DNA of 55,092 nt. Source: Lingula anatina (taxonomy: Eukaryota; Brachiopoda; Lingulata; Lingulida; Lingulidae). Shown piece by piece: positions 35,249 to 48,620 of the stretch. Location of the stretch: NCBI RefSeq assembly GCF_001039355.2, contig NW_019775471.1, positions 323,996 through 379,087 of the forward strand, written 5' to 3'. A program made the translations under genes and the position numbers. Position 1 is the first letter of the stretch, and each line of letters opens with the position of its first letter. Below the pieces are notes generated by a model. The model did not search any database and was not told where the DNA came from. It saw only the letters and a list, made by a program, of their open reading frames with translations.

Positions 35249-35492
35249 CTGGGTTCCCATACTTAGATCGATCCATCTAGATCGACCTAACTTCCTGGGG
35301 GTTCACGCTAAATTGCTATCAGCTCAAGAGGCTCAAATGTATATCACGCCTAAAGAATCAGCTAGGGTAAAGATAATTACCCCTGAACAGCTTTACTAGG
35401 CGTGACAGACATTTAAGCCGGTTATGTTGACAGCAATTTAGTGAGACTCCTCAGGGATATAGATCGATCCAAATATCTGTGGGAATGGCCCC
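35249..35492. mobile_element. MITE, second of two tandem copies
   Basis: Same orientation and structure as the element just to its left, separated by a few bases, and diverged by small indels. It starts CTGGGTTCCCAT and ends near TGTGGGAATGG. Confidence 0.8.
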
Positions 35493-36493
35493 TTATTTAC
35501 ATCGGCAATCAGAAGTGTTATACTTCTTTTTACGGTTGCATAGGCAGCTGTATACCATCTTATTTTCCTCGAGATTTTCACATGTACCATTTATTGGATG
35601 ATCAATATAAATTACCAATAACGTTTCTTGTACATGTAGACTGTACATGTAGACTCATTATATTTAATAAATTCATTTAAATGTTTAAACACTGATGTCA
35701 AGTGCAATTGATGTTGACTATCACATTTTACCAAACACCAAACTTTAAAAGGAGTGAGAATTGGCAAAAATTCGTTCTCAAAGCAGCTGCAAGCCCGGTG
35801 AAACGCGCTCTTATGATTTTTGCATTTTGTTTCATTCTGTGTATCAATAAGGGGATGGAATCAGATATCTTAAATCAAAGAAGAAGAACTTTATTATTTG
35901 ATACATTTTAAATACATGAATACATCGCTTCTGTGCCATAATCATACATGTGCATCAAAAATAATACTGTATATACATCATCATCACATATATTTTTCTT
36001 ACATATTTACATATTTATAACGGCTTGTAATCTTAAAATAGTGACCCACACGGCGTAGTTTCTAAGAAGTTTCTGATATGACCATCGGTATAGAACAACC
36101 AGAAGTACGTTCTCTATTGGGGCGTGCCAATCCCCATGTCTGGCGTGTAGTACAGTGCTCTGTACATTGATTACGTCAATCGGCACATGTTATTAATAGT
36201 TAAGTCAACTACTACACGTCAGTGAAGCTGATTACGTTTAATACTCGTTCATGTCGTAGCTCATTGCCTACAGCGCCAAGGGCAGTTTTACATCGACCAT
36301 ACTGTTCGGAGTATTATTGGAAACCTTAAATCCCTATCGCGTGATGCGGATGAGAGTTACGCCAGGCCGATACCTCTCCACATACTAACACCCATCTTGT
36401 TGGTCACATCCCCTTCAGACGCCGTGGCCAGGGAAGTAAAAACATGCAGTCTGGTGATCTTTTCCTTCCTAACACATGTTACGTTCCTTCACG

Positions 36494-37853
36494 TCAAAAG
36501 CCTGCCAGGTTAGGACAAGCCGACGATACGTAGTCACACCACAACTTTGAAGGGTCAGGTTCGAAAAATTGACCTGGAATTACAAATAAAAAACATTACT
36601 AGTGTATGTACTGTTTATCAGATTTCCTTCAAACCACAATGTATGCACCACCCATGTGTATACAGTGTACACATTTATACATGGTACCTGTTAGCTTTGT
36701 GGCCAATAATATATTTCTTTTGTTACGTCAACTCAACATATAGCGCATGAAAACCCATTATTTTATTTGTTTGGATACTAACTTGCACATCCATATAACT
36801 ATAACATATAAATGGTTAGTAGTTTTCTTTTATTATATTTCACCTTGGAAAGGGGATGTGATTTGGGTGCTACTTGTATTTAATTGTAAGAACGTTGAAC
36901 ATGGCCATACATACAACGGTCATACATCAGTGTATGGCGTGAACACGGGAAAAGACACACTGTAGTTGTAACACAATGAAAGACCACCAACATGAGACAG
37001 AGACTGCCACAGAGCAACAAAATATTAAAAAGAAATTTTTGGAAAAAACATATTACCTGGCGGGCAATCCTGTTCATATGGTATAAAATGTGAACATTGG
37101 CAGAACTTATCACAGCTACCTGGGTGAGGAAATAGACCAAAACCATCAGGGTTGCATTTTACTGAAATATAATGAAATAGAAATTTAATATTTCAAAATT
37201 TACAAATTAACTTTTTAAAACCTTTACATATCATTTTAAACACTTTATGACGGTCCTGGATATATTGAACACGTCTTAACTCACAGTCACGTGACTGTTG
37301 CGTTTGTTAGACAAGTGTGTTCAGTGCTTTCAGCAAGTTTGGGTGACGTTTTAATCATTGAAATCACGTCATACGATGCCAACATAAATACGCACAGTTA
37401 TTATAGTTATGATTCGGATATACATCAATATTTGGCTTGTAATCATAATTACCACTGCCGCAATTCCGTCCTTTTACAAACTTCCTTGGACGCAGATTCG
37501 GGTTAAACTCGGGCAGCGCCAGTTTAACAGCAGGGGTGGTCTGGCGGACGCGTACAGGTGCAGGAAGGGTGGTCCGCCGGATACGTGCTGGTGCCTTTTT
37601 GGCGTCTTCTTTTGCTTTCCTAAGTTGTACTCTACAGTTGACTTTAAGAGGCCAGTCACACGTCCCGACGGCGGCGTTGTAGTTAAGGACACCGGGGCAG
37701 CTTTTTTCATAAGGTATTCCCTTCCAGCAATGACAGAACTGATTACACCGCTCAGGGTGGGGGTACAGACCCTCGGGCTCGTGACAGTAGACGCCAGCTG
37801 AAATATACCGAAAACATTAAATCGACTTGACAAAATGGAAAGCAAGAAATTAG

Positions 37854-37931
<78 letters not shown>

Positions 37932-40900
37932 CACCAAGAAAACAGGAAAAGATGCCTAAACCATCAGTGATAATTTAGTCACACGGCAAACTTCAGTAGA
38001 TGTGCCTGAACGTTTTCTTTTCTGGATTTCTAATAACGTCAGATTTACAGGTGATACCTGGACATTCTTTAGCTTCTACTGGGGGTGCAGCTGCGTTGTC
38101 ACCGCTGGCAGGAGGCGGTTGTTGACCGCTGGTGGCTTCACCGTACGACACCATGGTGCACTTGTTAGTATTACCTTAGGGTGGATAGAGTACCAACACA
38201 ACAAGTGAGAATATTGGCACAAAGATGGGATACAGATACATGTAGGTTATAGAACACGTATTTGTACGGCTGCCAATATCACAGACGGGTTTTCTTTGCC
38301 CTTGCTCTAACGAGAAACTAAATACGAAGTGAGTGATAATCTACACAAAGAATGTGCGTATAGTACGTAGTGTTCCATGATTTCATCCAATATTTATTAA
38401 AATGTGTTTATCTAACATTTGTTTAAATGTGTATCTTAAAGATTGACAGCAGCCAGCATTCTTCGCTTCGTGTTAATTTCATATAAATTTACAACTACAA
38501 TCTTATATTGAACGCCAGTCAGAGGTTAAACAACCTACCTTTGCGGGGCATGGGACGCTGTCGTGCCAGGGACTGGACTGTCCTAGCGCCTGCCAGACCC
38601 TGGTTAAGAGTGGTCAGTAGGGGGTATTTCCCCTGGCCACAGAACGACCCCGTGAAGTCGTCCAGAGCTAGAGACCAGACCATGGCGCCACCTAGCCTCA
38701 GTTTACGTATATAAGCCGCCTGCGGAAGTAACAAGAAACTGCACAATAATAAAAATATTTTTGGCAATTTCTATAAGAACACAAAGTAGATAAAATCTCT
38801 CACTAAAACACACTGAGCCTTTTTTTATTTGTTTTTTTTTCTCTGACTTATGACAGTTGTCTCAACTTGCTGTGCATCACACACCATGGTATTATGCACA
38901 TGGTTAACATTTTTTATTTCGCGTGAAAACACATATTTCACATTTACATTTTGGACCTAAAATAACTCAATCTTTTTAGTTACCTCTTACATGTATTTTT
39001 TGCACCTGAACACAACAAATTCAATCATAAAAAATAGGCAGATACACATAACAGATGGTTCACACGAAAAAGAAAGATATAGATGCTAATACACTCTGAA
39101 GGCGACCCACCCACCTTGGCAGCGATACTCTTAGGGTTGTCATAGCCCACCCACTGCGTGTCTCTGTGAGCATAGGGCACCCCGTGTCTGCTGCTCCACT
39201 CCTCTTGGAAGCCGCAGTCTTTGATCTTGGAGCAAATCTGGTAAAAATCACATTAAGTACATTACATGATATAGGAGGGTTCTAAGGTACTAGTAATTAT
39301 ACCCCGTATTATCAGATATCAACCATTCTTATGTTTTGAGCAAAACTGGAATACACAGAAGTGTACAGAACTAAAGGGTAACCGCTCACACGTTGTCTCG
39401 ACACGATTTGATTCCAGATTTTTATGAAATATGGAAGGCATCCATTATATGATATTCTCTTTGGTGGCTGAATGTGGCAGATGTTTTACTTCAGACGTTT
39501 AGAAAACAATTGTGCTCAGTATAGAGACATAAAACCAGATAGAAGATAAGTCTAGGGTCACTGATCTCTGCACTAGACCAGAACTGTAGATACAATGTTT
39601 GTTTCTCATCCTGTATATCCACCATTCTCTAAATATGGGTTTTACATAAATATACCTGACAGTCGGCAGCTACAACGCCGTGTCATATGCGTTGGTACTG
39701 TTAAAGACGTAGTAACCCTTCAACCCTTAATTACCTCGTAGTACGCCCAGAACCCCGGCTCTCGCGTGTACGGTCCTCCCTCGGCCGGTCCTCCGCCAGG
39801 GGCGCCCACCGCGTGGTTCTGAGCGCTCTTAAGACGGAAAGTTCTCCCGTAGAAACCGACTCCCATCAGTAGCTTATGACTAGGTACGCCATTCCTGAGC
39901 CAGTACCGTATTGACCAGTCCTGGAGAGGGATGTAAATAATACATGAATATATGTTATATAAAACATAATTTACAACATACTGGCATGTGACAACACTTG
40001 ACCTGTGAGTACATTGAAATATATTAGGTAAATAAAAAAAGTATAAAGAGGTGTAAGCGTCATGCCAGTGAATATCAGTAAAATACATAGACAGGCACAC
40101 ATGTAGCTGGAAAATGGCTGTCGGTGCCAATTTTTGTTCAGCGATACAAAGAATGCAACATTTGATAAAAATATGATAGTCATAATGTTAATGCAATCAC
40201 TTACAGCATAATTTATATATAACGTGACACCGGTAGTATACATACCACATATAAAGTTGTATATCATTGCTATATAGTTACCTGGTGAAGGGTGCCGCTA
40301 TCATACAGCGGACTGTGGTGTCCTGTCCTTCCCCACTCAAAACTGCCGCCATGATAGTCGTAGCTCATCACATTGACCATGTCTAAGTACCTGAATGAAA
40401 GAACACAACATTAATAGCAGAATAAGGCCAGGTAAATGCAAGCACGTGGATACCTATAGCTCAAAGGAAATGTACGTTTAGATGCATGGTATACGAGTAA
40501 TGCTAAAATCCGCTAAGTGTGTAGGCCTATTTCTTTCACCCAAAAGTTCTGGTCAATTTGTTAATTAGATTTCATGAGTATTTTGTTGGCCTTAGAATTT
40601 AACTGATTTTACAGGAAGACACAGCCTGTATCCATGGACCCACTTATCTAATGAAGACCTTTCCACATGTATTGTTCCCTTAGTTGCGCTACACATTAAT
40701 AAAAAGGTTGCCAAAATATTTACTTTGCAATCTCGGCCACCTGGTACCCGGCGTCTATGTAGGACTGACCCCCGGCCACTGCGGCTGTTAACAGGAGGCG
40801 TGGACGGCGGACCTGACGCGCTTCTCGCTCAAATGCTGCCTTCAGTTCCTAGTGATAGAACGGGATCAGGAGTCGTTATTTAGGAAGAAAAAATGGCGAA

Positions 40901-40965
40901 TCCAGTGTATCATGTTCCTTTCTTTCTTAATTTTTAAATTTCATTTATTTTTGTTTATCAATTTA

Positions 40966-41006
<41 letters not shown>

Positions 41007-43624
41007 GGAAAACCCTTAATTTCAGAGAATTACTAAATGGTATCAAAACATTACTTCAATCATCTCATTGTCAAAAGTAACAAAAATACTTATTAAAAGG
41101 ACTTAATTGTTAGTTATTTAAAGACCATATATGGAAGAAATCGGGGAAAGGGCGCTCATATCTTCAAAATTTAAAACGAATGAAAAACATGACGTTTACC
41201 CTCAGCCAAACTGTGTAGAGAATCTTATCCTTGGGGAGACTACCACGTGACCCCGGATATTCCCAGTCGATATCGAGGCCATCAAACTTGTTGTTTCGGA
41301 GATAGTCTGTAAATAACAATAATATCAACGTGAGGATATGGTCTCTCATTGCCTTCAAAGTTTTCATCTCCGTGCTGAGTAAAACGGATAGTAAGGATGA
41401 ATAAAAGTACATGAAATCAGAACATTTCAGTACCACTGCAATTTGATATCGAACCTATAGTTATGTAAAGCAGCTAATGCCCCGTCAAAACACAGGGCAG
41501 AAAGTGCCTGCTGATATGATAGACATGTTATTATAGTGACAAAACAACTGCTTGTTCATTTTCAAATTTTGCATAAAGTTTTGATTGCATAAGTTGTCTG
41601 GGTGACAAATCGGCGTAAGGGACAGATTGTGATCTTAAGATTATCCATTTCCAGACTAGGAACATGTCACCTTAGCACTGCTGCCGTGTATTTTCATCAT
41701 CGGGAAAAATCCCCAGTGGTGCTGAATGTCGACATAAGATAACCGTTACACAACTATTCAATTAGATGCAAAGAACCGAAAAAGAGCAGAAATGCTGTAT
41801 TTAATGAGTTAATAATGAGTGCAGTGCCTTTACATTCCATCGATAGCAATTGCGTTAATTTGACATAACACCCTTTGGGGTAAACGTCGTTCTTGCTCCT
41901 AGATAATTAATTGAAGATTTAGTAAATGGGATGTCTTTACTAAGTGTTTTAATGTTTTGGCGCTCTTTGTGACAAACGCGTAATACCCGTTGTAAATACC
42001 CAGATATTCACCCTGCTGGATAAACAGGTCAGACCCGGTAATCTGTCAAACGGCATGGCAAATAGCATGCATAAGTAGCCTACCAAACTAAAACTGGGTT
42101 TAGAAATTATTTTCCGACTTTGGGGACTTTCCAAAGTTTTAAGTTGGTCCCTTGGGAAGTTTGCACAGTCGCAGAAGTACATTACGCGAACAAGGGTTTA
42201 GAGGAAAATAGTTCAGAACGATTTCCCTATTTAATCAACAGGTTTATCTTAAAGGGGAGAGGTAACTTACGGATGGCTTGTGTGATGAACGCTCTCCGTG
42301 ACTGGGGAGATCTCACTATCTGAGTGAACGGCAATACACCTGCGTTCCACCCCCCTATAGCCAGTAAAGTCTTCAGTCTGGGATTCTGCCTCTTCAGCGC
42401 CTCCAGTTCCTTGTACAGAACTAAAATGAAATAAAACATGTAATTAATATGATCAAGAAGCAGAAACAGATCTCACATATATTAGAGCCCATTTAGACCA
42501 GTGGACTATTAGATCAGCGGATCAAATATGGCCGACCATCTGTTAGTTCGCTGTTCTGAATATACTCTTAGAAAAAAACGTGGGATAAACACATTTAAAT
42601 TGAACAAATCATTCTAACAGTATGTATTTATAGCTTATCAACAAGCCTCACCAGGTAAAATTACTTTTAAAGTTCTTTAAGGCAGCTCAGACAGTGATTT
42701 GAGATAATGACTCAATATGGTTTGCGGTCTTGATGATAAACCACAAATTGCTCGTTTGGTGCTTTTAAATAAACATCATTGTAACACTGTTTGTTTTTGA
42801 AAATCGACATTACACCTCTCTCAAATCGTTAGAATCTTAATTCACGTATTTTTTTCTAAAGATTTAATTCTTAAGACGGCTTGTCTGAGTCGTTTATTGG
42901 CTACTTCAGACGTTAGTTACATTCATTGCCATCTGAGCCAATTTACTATTAATGGCAATTGAGTGATTCAACTTATAAACGCATCTTAACAATTGTGAGT
43001 TGACGGTTTTTCGGATACAATTTATTTATGACTCAGCTTCGTTATTGCCATCTCTGTCCTCAGTAGCCACTACAACGCACTATACGTCAACAGAACTTCT
43101 GTTTTGAGTGAGATATCAGAAAGTGTCTTACCGTTGTCGTTATATTCAAATGGCGCGAGCCGCTTGTTGTCAGCACGTGCGAAAGCAAAGATGACGTGGG
43201 TGCAGAGGTTGGGGTCAATATGGTTAGGACGGAATCTTCCTAAGCCCGGTCTGTATTGAGACCAGTTGGTGTAGTAGCAAACGACATGGTAACCTGTTAA
43301 AATACAGTAAAACTTGAAGGTTCGTGCACAATTGGGAAAATGAGTAATCAGTAGCTAGTGAAGGCGCGTTGACATTCGTATTCAACCTCGGGTAACATAA
43401 ATTCAAGATTGACGTTAAATGCATTAACAAAAAGAGCGTTAATGCATGTCTTAAGTTTTCGTTTCTGGGCGTTTGTTTTATTTACCAACATTAAAACTAC
43501 TCCCCTGTAACCAGGGAGCTATAAGGCGTCTAGCCGGAAGATGAAGCTTACCTACTGCCGCTTGCGGTGATTGTACCATGCAGATGAGCAGCGCTACAAG
43601 ACTGGCGAACGGCGTCCAACTCAT
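36494..43624 (-). CDS. GH18 chitinase with two CBM14 chitin-binding domains, 607 aa
   Basis: Thirteen coding exons: 43624-43552, 43293-43132, 42420-42271, 41306-41200, 40848-40724, 40390-40282, 39920-39735, 39237-39115, 38719-38539, 38135-38058, 37797-37453, 37161-37057, 36573-36494. Phases agree and the sum is 608 codons with TGA. Residues 1-24 are a signal peptide ([18 protein letters not shown]). The GH18 barrel spans about 26-395: [26 protein letters not shown], the catalytic [12 protein letters not shown] with Glu144 as proton donor, [20 protein letters not shown] and [13 protein letters not shown] Pro/Ala/Gln linker leads to CBM14-1 (about 436-486, [15 protein letters not shown]), then a basic Thr/Pro linker and CBM14-2 (549-607, FCQC, CDY instead of CDW). 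All active-site residues are present, so it should be a secreted endo-acting chitinase that hydrolyses beta-1,4-GlcNAc polymers in digestion, defence or remodelling. An AATAAA at 35890-35895 may be its poly(A) signal. Confidence 0.95.
37856..37927. repeat. compound (TG)n(AG)n microsatellite
   Basis: About 30 bp of TG then about 40 bp of AG, in the chitinase intron about 60 bp upstream (in the sense of transcription) of the acceptor at 37798. On the transcribed strand it is a CT/CA tract. Confidence 0.97.
40967..41005. repeat. (TTA)n microsatellite
   Basis: Run of about 13 ATT/TTA triplets in a chitinase intron. Confidence 0.95.
42484..42565. mobile_element. MITE fragment in a chitinase intron
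   Basis: Contains GATCAAATATGGCCGACC and TTCTGAAT, matching the core and end of the 28758-29049 element family. Short and degenerate. Confidence 0.5.
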
Positions 43625-43658
43625 TCTCGTCGATTGTAATATCAATCAAATAATTATT

Positions 43659-44120
43659 CCTACAAATAATTTCATATTGTAATAAATAAAACTGAGCCAA
43701 TCTGCATTAAGTTGCAGAATTACAGGGCTTTATGAATTATTGGAAAATATGAGAAACGTAAGCTCAGTTAGAATTGCTAAACAAATGTATCGGCGCTGAT
43801 TGAAACCGCTTCTAGAAACAAAATTGAGACTTACAACACATTTCCACATTTATAGCATTTTTTTGTAATGTAGTAACCGGAAGATTTCTAACAGCGGCTA
43901 TACTAAACACAGGCTTGTAATGTTAAAGTTTTATTTCGTTATTATGCATCGTCGTAGCATCAATAGTCGTTATCGCTTACACGTTGAAAACAAGTGTGTC
44001 TTTTACCGAAATAAATTCATACAAGCTCGCTAAAACCAAACAACTTCCAGCAAAGTATTAACCATGTACTCACCCTTGGTAATAACTGTTATCTTCAGTA
44101 TTCTCTTGCTTCTGTTCTTA
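43659..44120 (-). other. 5' non-coding exon and first intron of the chitinase gene
   Basis: ACCAAGG|GTGAGTAC at about 44075 is a strong donor, and TTATTTGTAG|GAATAA at 43660 is a matching acceptor 35 bases before the start codon. The 5' UTR exon would be about 44076-44118. Inferred from splice signals only. Confidence 0.55.
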
Positions 44121-44141
44121 AAGAAAACCGTGGAGCGTGCG

Positions 44142-44151
44142 CCTTATATAT
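44142..44151 (-). promoter_or_regulatory. TATA box of the chitinase gene
   Basis: Minus strand reads GATATATAAGGCGCAC, a consensus TATAWAAG. It lies about 25-30 bp upstream of the inferred 5' UTR exon. Downstream of it lies a GC-rich stretch. Confidence 0.6.
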
Positions 44152-47100
44152 CTGCTTATCACAAAGAAATTAGCATCAAGGTGAAAGGTCGTCTCCTTCA
44201 TGCGTGAAGGGAACGCATTAAGTTAATTACTTAGGTGCACGCTCTCCGCGCTGTGACGTGTTGGATGAGAAGATTGACTCAGCAGATTTAACTGCGTGGA
44301 CAGGTGAAAAGCGTTCCGTGGACTCATTTGTTTGGATATTAACTGAGTCACGATAACGTTTATTGGGATCAACGTCCACAATGTTTACATAATGAAACTT
44401 CAATAAAATTGTTTATTTTTCTCTTTGATGCCAATTATAGCGACCAAATAAAGTAATTTAATTTATCAAATTTCTCAGAAATGTTATTCGGTGTAATGGT
44501 CTATAGGTTCACCATTGTAGGACGTAAATAGTAAAAGCACAAAAAAAGTTTTTAAAATGTGATGCTACAGTTTTACACATTAATCTTTTTTTGAAAAATA
44601 TGAAAATTCACTGAAAAGGGTAAGTAATGATTCAACCAGTTCACCGAACACCGCTGGTGCCTCATTTTTTAAAGAATTAAAAATACTGACAAATTAACTT
44701 TAAATTATGGAGGAGAATATATAAGACCGTTAGTGACGTCTTATACATAACAAAACACAACAATTGACTGTTGATGCCGTTGTCCAGAATACAGGGCACC
44801 AGAAGCTGCTATCTTCAAGTTATTTGTACGAGTGCCAGTGAGACCGTGCGCTGATGACGTAAACTTTCTTACCTAAATGTTGACAACGATGTTAATCATC
44901 ATCCATTAAAACAATGACCTTGCCAATAAAAGAAACAACAGGAAAAAAGAGAAATGAACAAAATGTACCATTACAAGATAAGTAAGGGTGTATCGAGTCG
45001 GTAACCGGGCGTATCATTGTCCTTAAAGCATTACAAGGATTAATTGGAAATTTTATGTAGCTACCATGTCAATCCATTTGAATGCAAGAAGCACTTATTA
45101 AATATGGAGCTAAAATCCATTTTTTTTCAAATACTCTTAAATAATTATATAAATCTTAGAGTAGCAATAAGTTAAGTTTAAAAGATAGAAAGTCTAAAAC
45201 ATTTTAACTTATCAATTACTATAAAACTTTAAATTTTAAAATGTAGGTCTTTAAAAGTTCCTTAATTTTCAAAGTCACTTGTTTTTCTTATTTAAGTAGG
45301 CAAAGTATCCCATAACTTTGGTGCGTATATTGTAAATCTTCGTTTGCCATAAAATTTGTTACCAGATCAGAATGTTCTTAAAGTAAATGATTGACAGTAA
45401 TGCGACCCTGGTCTGTTGGAGAGGTTGAAGTAGTTCTGAAATGTTTTGTGATTTTCTTCTCTGTGACTCTTTTCTTAGTTAAACATCAAACTTCAGATAA
45501 TATTTTCTGTCTGATCAACACTCGGTGCTCTTAACACGGGTGGCACGTGTTCTCGACTACATGTACATAGTTTTCATTTTTTTAATAGCTTGGCTGCAAA
45601 ATTTTGTTTTTATTGCAATTTGTTAACTTGAGTACGACTTAGACCAAAAAGAAGATGTACTAATGCAATAATCGAGTCTGGAGTTAATAAAAGTATTTCT
45701 CTTGTCTCAGCTCTGCCCATCTATGGTATTAAGTAAATTGTGACTAACATAGAAAGGTTTTGTCAACAAACTTTAATTTTTCTTCCTTGTTTACCACCTT
45801 GTATCAGAGTAGCAAGTCCGCACTATTACATGTATATACGGCAGCATTCGATATAGTGTTTATTACTGTGCGTAGAAAACACTGTTTTTGGTGATTCACT
45901 GTTTTTTTATTCCCGACAAACATTTAGTCAAAAAGACACCGTATAAACAATTAACAGAACAATACGAAGTTACTCAAATGTTTACTACTAACAATTAAAA
46001 CAACTGAAAAGGTTCGGTTGCCTATTATTCTTCACGCACCGATTCGCATGTTAGATTTTATGTAAACTGTCTTCACGCAAGTAAAGACAGGGACCAATTG
46101 AAATCTATACCTCACATAAACAGTACACTATCACCCCCTCTTCTTTCCCTATTACCATTAGCAAACCCATTGAGGACAACATAAACAAGGCAACATCAAT
46201 CACCTGTTGTTTTACTTTACATGTATGTACGTGAACATGGACGGGTTTTCTCGGCTGTTCACTTGATGACATGTATCCTAACCCAATGTCAGTCACCAAA
46301 GGACACTTTGCGGGCACTCTTCGTCAACCAGGAAGCGTTGTGGTTTGTGTCTAACCAACATGGCGACATCTTACATCTGCATGACACAGCAGACTACTCA
46401 GGTTTGTAGTATTACCCCGAACTACTGCAAACCCACCATGAACATTTGCTTGAAGTAGATGGAAACAAAACATAATAAAATGCAGTTGTACATGTAATAA
46501 ACTGTCGATTTCAAATAATATTGTCGGAGCAGTTTCTTGGTATTTTATTTTATTTTGCAACACGTGTATTACTGTCAAAAATATTTACTACTGCATGTTT
46601 ACGTGCACGCTGCGTCGGACAGCGGATTTACCCTAGCGTTAAGTACAGTGTATAGGTCCTATCTGGAGAAAGAAAACACTTTATTCTAGTGGCAGTCCAA
46701 GGTGTCTTTGATCTTAAAACCGCGAAACAATTACAGGTTACACACAAATTGTTCACATCTCACTTAGTGTGTCATCTTCTACACAAACACCGTTAACTTG
46801 CCAGTTGATGATTTCCGTGTCGTCGATCAAATCCACGATATACCAGACCATAAAACTGGTAATCACTGGTAACTGGATCTAATGTGGGACATGCTAGTAC
46901 ATGTACGTACTGGGCAAATGGACTGTGGCATTAAGTTGAAAGAGCAATGACGAGAAAGAAATTTAGCAAAAAATAATGATTATTATAATAAAAAACATTA
47001 AGGGTTTTCACATGACTGTTCACTTTTAGATGGTGTTTAGAAAAATTCCAACAGTAATTCCGAAGTGTTGTCTTTATCTAAACAACTCCCAGGGTACTGG

Positions 47101-47463
47101 AGGTCATATGCGTTATGTTTGGCTTTAAAAAACCTGTACCTCATGGAATGTGCACCCATTGTTTGGTTTATCAGTAAAAATAGTTTTAAGGACAACATCG
47201 TTGATGATGTCTGTGTCATTGATGGAGACCATGATATAAAAGTTCGTAAGGCGAGGAGGGCGTCAACAAGTAGCCCACTTGTGTAAAGATAAATACCAGC
47301 TAATCTCGGCTTTTACAAAAGATTGCAAACGAATTCATAATATGTGTTGTTAACAGATATACGTGTAGTATGATGTCACATGGTGTAAACTCCGCAATAA
47401 ATGCCCCCCCCCCCCCATAAAAGGTTCTGTCTATGACAATATATTGGCTTGAAGAAAGTTAAT
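44152..47463. other. gap without gene
   Basis: AT-rich stretch. I examined the open frames and splice-like signals and see no protein-coding exon, RNA gene or long repeat. Confidence 0.5.
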
Positions 47464-47540
47464 TTAAAGTGTAAAAGATCGATTTTTTGAAGGTTCACCA
47501 AGTGCACCCATAGCGTCCCCCCTACCCCTTGCACACACCT

Positions 47541-47675
47541 TTAGTACCCTGTACATACAACACACAGTACATTTAATACATATCTTTAGTACCCTGTACA
47601 TATAACACACAGTACATTTAATACATACCTTTAGTACCCTGTACATATAACACACAGTACATTTAATACATATCT
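47541..47675. repeat. 45-bp minisatellite, three copies
   Basis: Unit TTAGTACCCTGTACATATAA... starts at 47541, 47586 and 47631 with few differences. The period is a multiple of three, so the minus strand stays open through it (IKCTVCYMYRVLK units), but nothing else supports coding. Confidence 0.93.
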
Positions 47676-48405
47676 TTATTAGATAGAAAGTTTTTACCAC
47701 CAAATAATGTAAGGGATTTGTTCCAAACACACAGCGCTTTTAATTCGATTGCTTTTTAATTAAGATTAGACATTATGTGAGAAAACCACACTTAGGCTAT
47801 GTACTTCTGAACAATATACTCCGCGGTTATTTGTTGTATTATAAATTCACATGTTGACAGCATACTTTGTTGAAAGTAAGAACTCATATAGACCTAAAGG
47901 ACATTTCTCGGTCGCCAGTTGGAGTATCTGGGAGACGCCATGGCGTCCGATATCCAGGCCCTAGCCACATCCGTACTAGTTGTAATCCAGCGTCTACCTC
48001 CGAGATGGACAGGATACTCTGTGATGGATGGCCGTCATTTCTCACACTTGATGGCTATTAAATGTCTCATTAATGTCATGTATTGAAAAAGTAATTTGGT
48101 CTATTGAGAAATAGATTACATCAAGTGGAGGAGACACGTGTAGTTTATGTATCGCTTTAAACATTTCCCATCATTTTAACGCTTAAAACGCAACGTGTAG
48201 TGTAACATGCAGTGAAAAGTGAAATGGTGGAATACATAAGAGTGATGTTAACTTTTAACTGTAAAAAAACATTGTCTCTTTGTCCAGATCCTAGGTGGAC
48301 ACACCACGTTCCTCCTATGCTACATGTACATAGCGACCAGGAACTTCCTATCGGCAAATTAGATTTTACCTTCACGATTTTTCTATCTTGTGAAACGCAT
48401 CTTTT

Positions 48406-48620
48406 ACCTCCGCCAAGGAGGTTGTTTTCACCCGTTTGTCTGTTTGTTTGTTTGTCATCAACATAACTCAAAAAGTTATGGACCGATTGTGATGACATTT
48501 TCAGGAACTGTCAGAAGTGGGCCAAGGAACAGATGAATAGTTTTTGGTGGTGATCCGAGTCAATAATCAAAAATTGCTGCCTAGGCGGAGGTCTGCGCTC
48601 TCGGAGTGCTTTTCTAGTGT
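48406..48620 (+). mobile_element. interspersed repeat of the 'CCTCCGCC...GGAGGTCTGCGCTCT' type
   Basis: Starts CCTCCGCCAAGGAGGTT, has (TTTG)n near 48440, ACTCAAAAAGTTATGGACCG, TTTTTGGTGGTGATCCG and ends GCGGAGGTCTGCGCTCTCGG. I recognise this as a short high-copy non-coding repeat seen in many marine animal genomes. CCTCCGCC and GGCGGAGG form the inverted ends. Family name not assigned. Confidence 0.6.

Noticed and set aside
37474-37845. 123-codon minus-strand frame
   Set aside because: It overlaps the chitinase CBM14 exon in a different frame; the CBM14 frame has all cysteines and correct splice phases.
47464-47730. 88-codon Cys-rich minus-strand frame
   Set aside because: It is produced by the 45-bp minisatellite; no signal peptide, splice sites or neighbouring exons.
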